A DNA stretch of 64,000 nt from Acinetobacter bouvetii DSM 14964 = CIP 107468 (lineage in GTDB: Bacteria > Pseudomonadota > Gammaproteobacteria > Pseudomonadales > Moraxellaceae), in contig NZ_KB849726.1 of the NCBI RefSeq assembly GCF_000368865.1, positions 327,624-391,623 on the forward strand, written 5' to 3'. Under the pieces are notes generated by a model that was not told where the DNA came from, searched no databases, and saw only the letters and a list, made by a program, of their open reading frames with translations. Position 1 is the first letter of the stretch; each line of letters begins with the position of its first letter. Below are positions 46,584 to 56,146 of this stretch, piece after piece. Made by a program: the position numbers and the translations under genes.

Positions 46584-46991
46584 ATGCAGATGGGGCAATG
46601 GGCTGAACAGCAGGCGCTTAAATTGGCCGAGCGGCAGGGTTTTTCCTTGGTGCAGGCCAATTATCACAGCCGTTTTGGTGAAATCGATCTGATTGTGCAG
46701 CGCGGGCAGGAACTGCTGTTTATTGAAGTCAAAGCGCGGTCTAAAACGGCATATGCACAGGCTTCTGAAACCGTTTCTATACATAAGCAGCGTAAAATGC
46801 TAAAAACTGCCCTGTATTTTCTGAATGAACAGCCAGGTTTTCAACAGTATTTTTGCCGCTTTGATGTGATTTGTTTTGATTTTTATCAACGGTTTGCAAA
46901 ATCACTACAGCATGATTTTTCCAATTTCACTTATGATTTGCAATGGATAGAAAATGCTTTTACTTTTGATCAAGAGTTTATTAATCTTTGA
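46584..46991 (+). CDS. yraN: YraN-family (UPF0102) endonuclease-like protein
   Basis: The 135-residue protein has the UPF0102 pattern of a restriction-endonuclease-like fold: [20 protein letters not shown], then [20 protein letters not shown] and [16 protein letters not shown], where the Glu-Asp and Glu-x-Lys residues form the expected active-site set. Its function is unsettled. It follows the lpoA-like gene by about 40 bases and precedes the BON lipoprotein gene. An alternative TTG start lies three bases upstream. Confidence 0.92.
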   Translation: MQMGQWAEQQALKLAERQGFSLVQANYHSRFGEIDLIVQRGQELLFIEVKARSKTAYAQASETVSIHKQRKMLKTALYFLNEQPGFQQYFCRFDVICFDFYQRFAKSLQHDFSNFTYDLQWIENAFTFDQEFINL

Positions 46992-47057
46992 ACAAATATA
47001 CTGTGTAAATGCATAGATAGAAATCGACTGAAAAAAAATATTGAGGAGTCATGCTGA

Positions 47058-47750
47058 GTGGTTAAGCGTATTGCAATGACAATGTTATGTGTCGCAAGTT
47101 TATCAGGATGCGCCAGTTTTATTTCCGGCGGTACAGGCACAGCGCCTGTAGGCACAGAAAGCGGTGCGCGTTCTTTAGGTCAGGTTTTTATTGATTCTTC
47201 AATTGTTAGAACAGCAAAAATTAATTTATATAAATTGGATTCGCGCTTTAAGCAGGCTCGTGTCAACATCGACAGTTTTCATGGCAATGTGCTGCTGACG
47301 GGGCAGGTTCCCGATGAGCACCTCAAGCAGTTGGCCGAAGACAATGTTAAAGCCATGAGTGATGTGAAAAGCATTCACAACTTTATTACTGTCGGCAATC
47401 AGATCAACTATAACACCATTATGCAAGATACGGCTGTAACAGCGAATACTCGCGGGCTGATTATGAAAGCGCCCGTAGTTTCGGACAGCAAAGTCAATAT
47501 TCATACCGAAGATGGCGTCCTGTATGTCATGGGGCGTTTGAATACGGCTGAAATTAATGATTTGAATCAGGTGCTGCAGCAAGTGGGCAATGTGACCAAA
47601 ATCGTGACTTTGGTGGATAATATTGATCAGGGCCTTCCGCCAGCCTCAACTGCGTCAAGCTTTTCAGCACCGATGGTCAATGGCGCTGTAGAAGCGCAAA
47701 CGCCCGTTGCTATAGACCCGGATACAGCTGAACCGAATAATGCACCTTAA
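47058..47750 (+). CDS. dolP: BON-domain lipoprotein, DolP (YraP)-like
   Basis: The 230-residue product has a lipoprotein signal (SLSGC lipobox, about residue 18) and two BON domains: one with DSRFKQARVNIDSFHGNVLL and DVKSIHNFITVG, and one with VVSDSKVNIHTEDGVLYVMG and VTKIVTLVDNID. DolP helps outer-membrane integrity in Escherichia coli and lies in the same lpoA-yraN-yraO-yraP order; diaA/yraO is missing here. It starts at GTG with GGAG upstream. The tail after residue 190 is Ala/Pro/Ser-rich. It overlaps the following esterase gene by 11 bases. Confidence 0.9.
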   Translation: MVKRIAMTMLCVASLSGCASFISGGTGTAPVGTESGARSLGQVFIDSSIVRTAKINLYKLDSRFKQARVNIDSFHGNVLLTGQVPDEHLKQLAEDNVKAMSDVKSIHNFITVGNQINYNTIMQDTAVTANTRGLIMKAPVVSDSKVNIHTEDGVLYVMGRLNTAEINDLNQVLQQVGNVTKIVTLVDNIDQGLPPASTASSFSAPMVNGAVEAQTPVAIDPDTAEPNNAP

Positions 47751-48621
47751 TGTGAAAAGCTGGAAAAAGCAGCTCCATCAGAAAATTGAACTTGCGAAAT
47801 TCATGTATCGGAATTTCCGCATTTATGACTTTGGCAGTTATGCATTAAACCGGTTAACGCCAAAGCAGGGCTATACCGTACAGCATAATGTGCCGTATGG
47901 CCTGAAAGCGCGCCACCGGCTTGATTTATACCGAAGCAGCGCGCCGCGCCAGCAGCGCCCGCTGATTGTTTTTGTGCATGGCGGGGCATGGATGCATGGG
48001 GATAAAAAGGATTACAGCTTTATCGGTGAAGCTTTTGCCAAAGAAGGCTTTGATGTGGCGGTGATTAACTACCATCTTGCGCCTAAGCATATCTTTCCAA
48101 GTTACATTGATGATTTGAGCCTGGCGCTGAATTTTCTCAGCCAGTCACAGCAAAAACTGCAGATAGCCGCCGAAAACATTGTGCTGATGGGGCATTCTGC
48201 AGGCGCATTCAATGTGATGTCGGCTCTGTATAATCCGCACCCGTATCCGCTGCAAAGCAAGGATAAGATTCGGGCGATTATCGGTTTAGCTGGACCCTAT
48301 CATTTTGATTATAAGGGCGACCCGCTTTGCGCCGATGCCTTTGATCAGAACCTGCCGTATCAGCAGGTAATGCCGTACTATTTTGTGGAGCAAAATTCCA
48401 TTAAGCATTATTTGTTTACAGCAGCCAATGACAACATTGTCGGGCACAGCAACAGCATGGATTTTGATGCCAAGCTGCGGGAGCGGGGCAATTACAGTCA
48501 GCTGATTTCTGTGCCGCGGGTTGGGCATATTACGATGATTGGTTCTGTTTCCAGTTTGTTTAGCCGTTTTTTTAGCACTAAAACAGCTATTATGCGCGCC
48601 TTGGACGATGCATTAAAATAA
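47740..48621 (+). CDS. alpha/beta-hydrolase, esterase/lipase-like
   Basis: The 293-residue protein has the oxyanion motif FVHGGAWMHGDK, the nucleophile elbow GHSAGAF and a C-terminal VGHITMIG that can supply the His. It resembles carboxylesterases of the BD-FAE/kynurenine-formamidase type. No signal peptide is obvious. It starts 11 bases before the dolP-like stop, implying coupling. The substrate is unknown. Confidence 0.82.
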   Translation: MHLNVKSWKKQLHQKIELAKFMYRNFRIYDFGSYALNRLTPKQGYTVQHNVPYGLKARHRLDLYRSSAPRQQRPLIVFVHGGAWMHGDKKDYSFIGEAFAKEGFDVAVINYHLAPKHIFPSYIDDLSLALNFLSQSQQKLQIAAENIVLMGHSAGAFNVMSALYNPHPYPLQSKDKIRAIIGLAGPYHFDYKGDPLCADAFDQNLPYQQVMPYYFVEQNSIKHYLFTAANDNIVGHSNSMDFDAKLRERGNYSQLISVPRVGHITMIGSVSSLFSRFFSTKTAIMRALDDALK

Positions 48622-48647
48622 TCGGCTGAAACGCGTTTGGCTGTAGC

Positions 48648-49424
48648 TTAAAGCCAAGCCTGCGTATCATCCGCAACAGCCGTGCCATGAATCGCATGCA
48701 TGATCATGGCATGCGCAATACTGCCTTTAAATGGAATTTCCGGCAGCTGATCAAATTTAAAGAAGGCGGCATCACTGATTTCTTCGGGCTGCAGTTTAAT
48801 TTCACCCGCAGCGTATTCTGCTTCAAACGCGATCATTAAATTGCTTGGAAAAGGCCAGGGCTGACTGGCCAGATATTGAATATTTTGCAGCGTCAAGCCG
48901 ACTTCCTCCAGCGTCTCCCGCCGTACAGCATCTTCCAGCGTTTCTCCAACTTCAATAAAGCCAGCAATTAAGCCGTACATTTCGCTGTTTTTATTGCGGG
49001 CATTTTTGGCCAGCAAAATTTCATCTTGGCCGCGGGTAATCACCGTAATGACGCAGGGATTGACACGTGGATATTGATGATAGCCGCAGGAAGGGCAAAC
49101 CATGGCATATTCACTGGCGTGAACATCGGTTTTATGTCCGCAGTGGCTGCAGAATTTATGGTTGCGGCGCCATTCTAAAAGCTGAATAGCGCGGCTGGCC
49201 TGTTCAAACTCTTTGATATTCCAAAGCTGGAGCAATTGGCGGATCGGTACGAGCTGCAAGCCGTCAGGGATAGGCTCATGATCCAGAAGGTCACGGGCAA
49301 TCACTTGATCACCCGAGCTGATCAGCAAATCGCTTGCCAGGCTTTCAACTTGAGGAAGCTGATAATGTTCATCGACTAACAGCTGCTGCTGTTTGAAAAT
49401 ATAGGCAAGCGAGAGTGTGGTCAT
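48648..49424 (-). CDS. nudC: NAD(H) pyrophosphatase / NAD-cap hydrolase NudC
   Basis: The 258-residue Nudix enzyme hydrolyses NADH and removes NAD caps from RNA. It has the zinc ribbon FCSHCGHK and MVCPSCGYHQYPRVNP, then the Nudix box GFIEVGETLEDAVRRETLEE with the SQPWPFPS-type motif following. The ATG overlaps the stop codon of the FimL-like gene by one base, so the two are translated together. Confidence 0.93.
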   Translation of the reverse strand: MTTLSLAYIFKQQQLLVDEHYQLPQVESLASDLLISSGDQVIARDLLDHEPIPDGLQLVPIRQLLQLWNIKEFEQASRAIQLLEWRRNHKFCSHCGHKTDVHASEYAMVCPSCGYHQYPRVNPCVITVITRGQDEILLAKNARNKNSEMYGLIAGFIEVGETLEDAVRRETLEEVGLTLQNIQYLASQPWPFPSNLMIAFEAEYAAGEIKLQPEEISDAAFFKFDQLPEIPFKGSIAHAMIMHAIHGTAVADDTQAWL

Positions 49425-51067
49425 TAGGCTGCAGATTTCAGTTTATCACTGCTTTCCAATGCTACCTTAAACATCGTGTGCAATACAGGCAATTTGTTCT
49501 TTAAATTGTCGATCAGCATGTCTGCGCTCGCCAGCGTATCTAAAACATGGTTAATGTTTTGCGTGTCTATCGCATCGGTTGCATCCATGCGGCTTTGCAG
49601 GAAAGACGCGGCAGCATTCAGCGCATCTCGGCCTGTCTCAGCATTCAAGAACAGCAAGGCGCCGCCAATTTCGCGCAATTGTGAAGGAATTGTCTGCAAT
49701 AGGGCAGGATCTTGATCTTTTACAAACTGAACTAAAGTCTGGCTGGCTGCATCAATCAAAAGCTTAGTTTCATTCAGCAGCGCTTCATGCGCTTCGTCTA
49801 AGCGGTCTAATGAAATGTTCATGTTGTTGACACGCAGCTGCAGACGGCTTGAAGTGTGGTGACGTTCCAGTACGCCAATCGAATTCATGGCAGATAAAAT
49901 GCAGTTCATCAGCTGCTGCGCAAAATTTTCATCTTTCAAAATTTCTGTTTGGTTTAAGGATGCGGCTTGGCGAGTCAGATCATTATGCGCTTCGTTCAAG
50001 TTCAGCACTTTGAAAATATTGCCCAGCTGAAGCAGTTTAGCTTGCAGTTCCTGAGTTTTTTCAGGTGTCATATTCTGATAGTTGAACTCAATATCATTGC
50101 GGATTTGCGTCATTTCAGCAGTGACTAAATCACTGATGGTATGCATGGTGTCAAAATCAGGGCCATACAAATGACGGCTGAAGACTTGAAGCTGGATATC
50201 AGTCAGCAGGTCGTCCCCAATATTCAATTTGCCGCGGATATGCTGCGACACTTCATCTTCTTGGCTGATGCAGAGGCTGAGCACATTCGCAATATCCGCA
50301 AGCGATGCTTTATAGCGTTCAGGCGCGCTGAAATATTGCGCCATATTGCGTTCAATGCTGATGAAGGTGCGCAGGCGGGGTTCGCTAAGCAGCAAATGGT
50401 CAAGTTGATTAAACGCGTTAAAAACCAGGTTCCAGTACTGCTTGCTTGGGTGCTTTTCAGACAGGCCTGCTAAATATGCGCCCGCCAGCTTAATGGCTTG
50501 CAGGTCAGATTCAGTTTCTTCCTGCTTCAGCAGCTTGTTTAAAGCCAGTTTATACAGTCGGTGCACATATTTTGATTTTTCCAAAGCCGGCGCTTGAGGC
50601 AAATCAAAATCTGGGGTGATTGAGTCGAGCAGGGTCTCGATATGCTGGCCCTCAGAAGTCAGCGGCTTACCTAATGACAATTCTAGACGGTTGAGCGTAT
50701 CTAATAAGAATTGCGGAATTTTGACTTCACGCAAGCAGATGAATTCGATATAGCGTTTCAGCATGGTGGTGCCTTCGCTGAGCGCAATGACATCTGTTGA
50801 GTTAATGATGGCAGGATTCCCCATGATCTTGCGCATTAATTCTGCAGAATATTGTGCAATTTTAGCAAGGCTGGACATATCAATCAGCGCCAGAACCTGT
50901 GAGCATTGCTCGAATTGATTGAGCGCATCGTCAATGCCGAAAGGCAAAGTTTGGTCTTCCACTAAGGTGCTGACTGCTGATTCGACTAACTTGATCGAGT
51001 TATCAACCTCATTTTTTATTATCAGCAATGCCGTTGGATCAAAATGAATAGAGGTTTGGTAGGACAT
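49424..51067 (-). CDS. fimL: FimL-like protein (homologous to the ChpA N-terminal region)
   Basis: The 547-residue helical protein resembles FimL of Pseudomonas, which is related to the N-terminal Hpt-like part of the chemosensory kinase ChpA and stimulates cAMP production and type IV pili. Matching regions include FEQCSQVLALIDMSSLAKIA and SQLREIGGALLFLNAETGRD, with several helical-bundle repeats. There are no kinase, receiver or CheW domains, and no canonical Hpt histidine was picked out. No pil or chp genes are adjacent. It is coupled to nudC. The identification is by family resemblance. Confidence 0.75.
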   Translation of the reverse strand: MSYQTSIHFDPTALLIIKNEVDNSIKLVESAVSTLVEDQTLPFGIDDALNQFEQCSQVLALIDMSSLAKIAQYSAELMRKIMGNPAIINSTDVIALSEGTTMLKRYIEFICLREVKIPQFLLDTLNRLELSLGKPLTSEGQHIETLLDSITPDFDLPQAPALEKSKYVHRLYKLALNKLLKQEETESDLQAIKLAGAYLAGLSEKHPSKQYWNLVFNAFNQLDHLLLSEPRLRTFISIERNMAQYFSAPERYKASLADIANVLSLCISQEDEVSQHIRGKLNIGDDLLTDIQLQVFSRHLYGPDFDTMHTISDLVTAEMTQIRNDIEFNYQNMTPEKTQELQAKLLQLGNIFKVLNLNEAHNDLTRQAASLNQTEILKDENFAQQLMNCILSAMNSIGVLERHHTSSRLQLRVNNMNISLDRLDEAHEALLNETKLLIDAASQTLVQFVKDQDPALLQTIPSQLREIGGALLFLNAETGRDALNAAASFLQSRMDATDAIDTQNINHVLDTLASADMLIDNLKNKLPVLHTMFKVALESSDKLKSAA

Positions 51068-51193
51068 GGATCTGCACCTTTCCTAGGGTTTTATCTTGTT
51101 TGTGAACCGCCTTGTTCAGGCGGGCCATCTTTTGTTTTACTATAGCGTAAGTTTTAATGGTTTAAATACAAAAAGTAACACGGAATTCAGATT

Positions 51194-52600
51194 TTATTTT
51201 GCGAAAAGGCAAGGTGTTCCATGTTTTTCTTCAAATTGTTTGACCCAATTCTCATGCTCAGCTAATTCCTCTTCGCTTGGCATAATGGCAGGCAGCTCAA
51301 TTTGCACAGCCTGTCTGGACGCATTGCCTTGAGCGCTTTCAGAATGAGTCAGGGCGTCGATGTCAAATGAAACCTGCCCGCCAGTCATGGCTAAATAAAC
51401 ATCGGACAGGATTTCCGCATCCAGCAAGGCGCCGTGGAAAGTACGGTCACGCTGCGGAATTTCATAGCGGCGAACCAGCGCATCCAGCGAGTTTTTTTGC
51501 CCAGGGTGCTTGGCTTTTGCCATGCTTAACGTATCGGTCACTTCGCAGACATTCGACAGCGCGCCAAAGCCGGCGCGGGTGAACTCCATATTTAAGAAGT
51601 TCATATCGAAGGTTGCGTTATGCGCAATAATTTCTGCACCTTTTAAGTACTCGTATAAAGCCTCGGCAATTTCTGCATACAGCGGCTTGTCTTTTAAAAA
51701 GTCATCGCTGATGCCGTGAATATTTTCAGATTCGCCCACAGGCTTTTGCGGGTTGATATAAATATGAATGGAACTGCCGGTCAGCTTGCGGTTAATCATT
51801 TCGATTGCGCCGACTTCAATAATGCGGTCGCTGTCCTGGAAATAAAAACCGGTGGTTTCGGTATCCAGAATCAGCTGGCGCGGGCCTTGCAGGTCCAATG
51901 TGGCGGGTGTAATGACGACTGCAGGATGAATCGGCGCGTTTGATGCCTGCTTTGCAGGAATTCTGCTTGCGTCTGCAGGAACAGCCTCGTCCAGCGCATC
52001 TTCAGCCCATGTGTTGATCGGCGCATCACCCGCTGCGTCCGTTGATTCCGCATCGTGCATTTCATCTTCGGAATATTCTTCTTCGTCATCCGAGGCATCC
52101 AATCCAAAAGGATCATTCAAGAGCCAGTCAGATTCCGCTTTTTTTTTAGTTTCGACGGCATTGCCGTTTTTTAACTGGGCTGCGGTTTCTTCTGCGCCTT
52201 GGTTGGCCAACTGATCCGCCATTTCATTGCCGGCGTGGCCTGCATGGCCTTTAATCCAGTTCCACTCAATCTCACGGCCTTGGCATACAGCATCCAGTTT
52301 TTTCCAAAGGTCAGGATTTTTGACATCTTTCCAGTTTTTCTTTTTCCAGCCGTGAATCCATTCTGTAATGCCTTGCTTGACATAGTTGGAATCTGTCCAA
52401 ATGATCAGTTTGGCATCCATTGGGCAAAACAGCACACCTTCAATCGCTGCAGTCAGCTCCATGCGGTTATTGGTGGTTTCCGCTTCGCCGCCGCAAATTT
52501 TATGCTCTGCAGATTCTGTAATAATGTATGCACCCCATCCGCCTAAACCGGGATTGCCCTTGCAGGCGCCATCGACATAAAGCGTGATTGTTTGTGACAT
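51194..52600 (-). CDS. rnhA-dnaQ: fused RNase HI and DNA polymerase III epsilon subunit
   Basis: The 468-residue protein joins two complete enzymes. Residues 1-145 are RNase HI, with active-site Asp10, Glu48, Asp70 and Asp129 (YVDGACKGNPG, NNRMEL, WTDSNY, GHAGNEMADQ). Residues about 150-235 are an acidic, low-complexity linker (rich in Asp, Glu and Ala). Residues about 240-405 are the proofreading exonuclease with Asp246 and Glu248 (LDTETTG), Asp332 (AHNATFDMNFL), and His389 and Asp394 (HGALLDAE). A possible clamp-binding segment GGQVSFDID follows at about 407-415. In Escherichia coli rnhA and dnaQ are separate, divergent neighbours, so this is a fusion of adjacent genes. It is a single-gene unit. 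Confidence 0.95.
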   Translation of the reverse strand: MSQTITLYVDGACKGNPGLGGWGAYIITESAEHKICGGEAETTNNRMELTAAIEGVLFCPMDAKLIIWTDSNYVKQGITEWIHGWKKKNWKDVKNPDLWKKLDAVCQGREIEWNWIKGHAGHAGNEMADQLANQGAEETAAQLKNGNAVETKKKAESDWLLNDPFGLDASDDEEEYSEDEMHDAESTDAAGDAPINTWAEDALDEAVPADASRIPAKQASNAPIHPAVVITPATLDLQGPRQLILDTETTGFYFQDSDRIIEVGAIEMINRKLTGSSIHIYINPQKPVGESENIHGISDDFLKDKPLYAEIAEALYEYLKGAEIIAHNATFDMNFLNMEFTRAGFGALSNVCEVTDTLSMAKAKHPGQKNSLDALVRRYEIPQRDRTFHGALLDAEILSDVYLAMTGGQVSFDIDALTHSESAQGNASRQAVQIELPAIMPSEEELAEHENWVKQFEEKHGTPCLFAK

Positions 52601-52806
52601 AAATATGAATCCGGAAAGTTAAGGCTGAGTTCAAGGGAGTATTGTATAACGCAATTGCAAATGAGGAAGCGATATCACGACGTTTTTTTAATTTCTTGTA
52701 ACATTTATACTCGAAACACGTTAAATTAACGCCTTGTGTCTGAGTGGCGCTTCACTACAATGGCATATCTAAAAAATAAATTTTATACGAGTTGTTTGGA
52801 TTTTTT

Positions 52807-55800
52807 ATGTATAAACCAACCACGATCTGGTGTCAGCCTACTTTCCCGTCATTATTCAAAATTACAGTACTGGGTTCAGCGTTAGCTGCTTTAGGCTTAA
52901 CGGGCTGTTCATCTACTTCCAGCACAACACATGGGTCGAAGTCGAAAATGGTTGGTTCATCGGGCTATTTGGATGCCAATAGCTTAGATGGTTTGGAAGA
53001 TTTGCTTTCTGCAACAGATATGCGGGCAGTGGAAGGCGACCGCCTGCAAGTTTTAAAGCATGGCGATGTGTGGAAGCGCATGACTGTTGGCTTTAAAATG
53101 GATTTAAACCATTGGGATACCCGCATTGAAGCGCAGCGCGGCTGGTTTGCCTCCCGTCAGCCCTATATTGACCGGTTGAGCGCGCGCGCATCGCGTTATC
53201 TGTATCACACTGTAAAAGAAGCGGAGCGCCGCGGCATGCCGACCGAGTTGGCATTGCTTCCTGTGATCGAAAGTTCTTATGATCCTGCAGCAACTTCAAG
53301 CGCCGCCGCCGCTGGCCTTTGGCAGTTTATTCCAAGCACTGGGCGTATTTATGGCTTAAAGCAGACCAGTATGTACGATGGGCGCCGTGATGTGGTGGAA
53401 TCTACACGGGCCGCTTATGAATTTTTAGGCAGTTTGTATAATCAGTTTGGTTCTTGGGAATTGGCGCTGGCATCTTATAATGCAGGCCCAGGCCGCATTC
53501 AGCAGGCAATTAACCGCAATAAAGCTGCCGGTTTGCCGACCGATTACTGGTCTTTAAAATTGCCGCAGGAAACCATGAACTATGTGCCGCGGTTTTTGGC
53601 GGTCGCGCAGATTATTAAAAATCCGGACGCTTATGGCGTAAGTTTGCCGCCCATTGCCAACCGCCCTCATTTCCGTGAAGTGATGGTTGGGCCTGCCAGC
53701 CTAGATGAGGTTTCTTCTGTTACAGGCTTAAGCCGTTCAGAACTATATGCATTAAATCCTGGGCACCGCGGTGAAGTGATTGACACGGGCAGCCCGATGA
53801 AAATTTTAATTCCCGCTGACATCAGCCCATCGGTAGATGCAAAGCTGAAAAAGATGAAATCGTCTGCGGGCGGCTACTGGGCGGGCGGTTTTAGCCAGGA
53901 CTTGCCTAAAAATAATGTCACTATTGCACCTTCGCGTGAAACACCGCCGGCCTTAAATACTAAAACGGTTGTCCCTTCAATATCTGTACCGCCAGTGTTG
54001 GCATCTGCTAAGACGCCGGCAGTGGCTGTGAAGCCGGCTGTGGCGGTATCCAGCAATAGCGCTTTGGGGCGCCCGCAAGCGCAGACGCCAAGAGGTTCTG
54101 ATGCTTTAGCTGCCTTCGCATCCAGTACGAATATCCCCAGCGCGCCGCGTATTCCTGTTGCCGTGACACCGGCAGCGCCAGTTAAAGCCGTGTCTGCAGA
54201 ACCGCCATTGTCAGCAAAAGAGCGCGAACAAATCATGGCGGCGATTAAGGCTGAGGGCGAAACCAAAACAGTTGATGAAGTGCTGAAACCTGTTGCGACG
54301 AAAGCGGAACAGGATGAAGTGGTTCAAGAGCTGACCGCTTTAGCGCCTAAAGGCACTGAAATTGTTGATCCCTATGACGGTAAAATTAAGCTGACCGCAA
54401 TTCAAACCAGCCAATCTATTGCCGACCAGCAGGGTAAAGAGCTGACCAAAGGCTTTGCTTATCCGAAAAGCGTCGCTGAAAATACCCGTCCGGACTCTGA
54501 TGAGGCGAAGCGGAATTTAGGCAAAAACTACATCAAAACAGATTCAGAAGTGGTCGTGGTTGCGCCAAAAGGGAAACGCAGCACCTATACCGTTCAGTCT
54601 GGCGATACGCTGGCGGTGATCGCCATGAAAAACGGCGTGAACTGGCGTGATATTGCCAAGTGGAACCAAATGGATGCGGATTCTAAGCTGTTTGTTGGAA
54701 CCGTGATCTATTTATACGATGCGAAACCGGCCGCGCAGCAGGAAGAATCAAAGTCAAAAGTTCAGCCAGAAAATTATGTCGTGAAAGCCAATGACAGTTT
54801 AACAGGTGTTGCCAGCCAATTTGGCTTATCGGTGAAGCAGCTGGCGGATTTCAATAATATCAGCACGACCAGCGGCTTAATTGTGGGGCAGAAGCTTTCG
54901 CTGAAAGAAACAGCCGCATCGAAGGCGAAACTTGAAGCCGACAGCAAAAAAGCCGAGGCTGAGAAAAAAGCCCTTAAAGTGCCTACCAAGAATTATACCG
55001 TAAAACGCGGCGAGTATTTGAAACTGATTGCCGACCGCTATGCACTGTCTAATCAGGAATTGGCGGATTTGACTTCGGGCTTAACTGCATTCAGCAACCT
55101 GATGGCGGGTCAAAAAATTAATGTGCCGCTGAATGATGTGGAATCTGTTTCCAGCAGCAATGCAAAGCCGGCGGCAAAAGCGGAACCTAAGGCCGAAGCG
55201 AAATTTGAACCAAGCTATAAAACAGAAAGCTACAGCGTACAGCGCGGCGATACGCTGTATAGCGTTGCCGCTCAATCTAAAATCAGCGTGTCTGAATTGG
55301 CGGAAATCAACAATATTGCAGCCAATACCGGCCTTCGCGCTGGCCAGTCCCTGAAAGTGCCCGCCATCAAGAAAACGCCTGAACAGTATGTGGTGCAACC
55401 GGGCGATACGCTTTCTGCACTTGCTGGCCGTTATGATTTAACCATTGATTATATTGCGAATGTCAACGGCATTAACCGCAATAACGGCCTGCGTGTTGGG
55501 CAAAAGCTTCAGCTGACCGGTGATGCGCCTGAAGAAAAGGCGGAAGTTAAACCTGCCATGAAAGCTGAAGCCAAATCATCATCCAAAAATGACAAAGCCA
55601 GTTCTGGCCTTGTTCAGGAAACGCATACAGTGAAATCGGGAGAAACCCTGACTTCTATTGCGCAAAAATACCATTTGCAGCTGAATTATCTGGCGGATCT
55701 GAATAATTTGAGCCGCACCAGTTCTGTCCGCATTGGCCAAAAATTAAAAATAGCCGGCGACTTGCCGGAAGCGGAGAAAAGCGCAGCGCCTGCAGCGGCA

Positions 55801-56121
55801 AAACCGGCGCCAGCACCTTCGCGCAGCACAGAAAGCTATACCGTAAAAGCAGGCGAGTCTTTGAATTCGATTGCCGGCCGTACGGGGCTAGGTGTTTCTG
55901 AACTGGCGGATATGAACAGTTTAAGTGCGCGCGCCGGTTTGCGCGTCGGGCAAAAAATTCAGATTCCAAAAACCATTACGGAATACCGCATTAAACGCGG
56001 CGATACGCTGATTGGCTTGGCAAGCCGTTATGGCATGGAGAGCGGCGCTTTGGCTGAATTAAACAATCTGCAGCCTTCTGCATCATTGCGTATCGGTGAC
56101 GTCATTAAAGTACCGAACTAA
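52807..56121 (+). CDS. mltD: membrane-bound lytic transglycosylase MltD-like, with eight LysM domains
   Basis: The 1104-residue lipoprotein has a signal with lipobox GLTGC (Cys34) and the SLT-type transglycosylase domain of MltD: catalytic Glu155 in LPVIESSYDP, then GLWQFIPSTGRIYGLKQ and LASYNAGPGRIQQAI. After a long Ala/Pro/Lys-rich stretch (residues about 350-590) there are eight LysM repeats (about 590-1104), for example TYTVQSGDTLAVIA, SYSVQRGDTLYSVA, THTVKSGETLTSIA and YRIKRGDTLIGLA. It cleaves peptidoglycan while bound by LysM. MltD of Escherichia coli has far fewer LysM. The ATG at 52807 follows GGA. The next gene begins 25 bases after its stop. Confidence 0.93.
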   Translation: MYKPTTIWCQPTFPSLFKITVLGSALAALGLTGCSSTSSTTHGSKSKMVGSSGYLDANSLDGLEDLLSATDMRAVEGDRLQVLKHGDVWKRMTVGFKMDLNHWDTRIEAQRGWFASRQPYIDRLSARASRYLYHTVKEAERRGMPTELALLPVIESSYDPAATSSAAAAGLWQFIPSTGRIYGLKQTSMYDGRRDVVESTRAAYEFLGSLYNQFGSWELALASYNAGPGRIQQAINRNKAAGLPTDYWSLKLPQETMNYVPRFLAVAQIIKNPDAYGVSLPPIANRPHFREVMVGPASLDEVSSVTGLSRSELYALNPGHRGEVIDTGSPMKILIPADISPSVDAKLKKMKSSAGGYWAGGFSQDLPKNNVTIAPSRETPPALNTKTVVPSISVPPVLASAKTPAVAVKPAVAVSSNSALGRPQAQTPRGSDALAAFASSTNIPSAPRIPVAVTPAAPVKAVSAEPPLSAKEREQIMAAIKAEGETKTVDEVLKPVATKAEQDEVVQELTALAPKGTEIVDPYDGKIKLTAIQTSQSIADQQGKELTKGFAYPKSVAENTRPDSDEAKRNLGKNYIKTDSEVVVVAPKGKRSTYTVQSGDTLAVIAMKNGVNWRDIAKWNQMDADSKLFVGTVIYLYDAKPAAQQEESKSKVQPENYVVKANDSLTGVASQFGLSVKQLADFNNISTTSGLIVGQKLSLKETAASKAKLEADSKKAEAEKKALKVPTKNYTVKRGEYLKLIADRYALSNQELADLTSGLTAFSNLMAGQKINVPLNDVESVSSSNAKPAAKAEPKAEAKFEPSYKTESYSVQRGDTLYSVAAQSKISVSELAEINNIAANTGLRAGQSLKVPAIKKTPEQYVVQPGDTLSALAGRYDLTIDYIANVNGINRNNGLRVGQKLQLTGDAPEEKAEVKPAMKAEAKSSSKNDKASSGLVQETHTVKSGETLTSIAQKYHLQLNYLADLNNLSRTSSVRIGQKLKIAGDLPEAEKSAAPAAAKPAPAPSRSTESYTVKAGESLNSIAGRTGLGVSELADMNSLSARAGLRVGQKIQIPKTITEYRIKRGDTLIGLASRYGMESGALAELNNLQPSASLRIGDVIKVPN

Positions 56122-56146
56122 AGCCAAACACACAGCAGGGAGCAAT

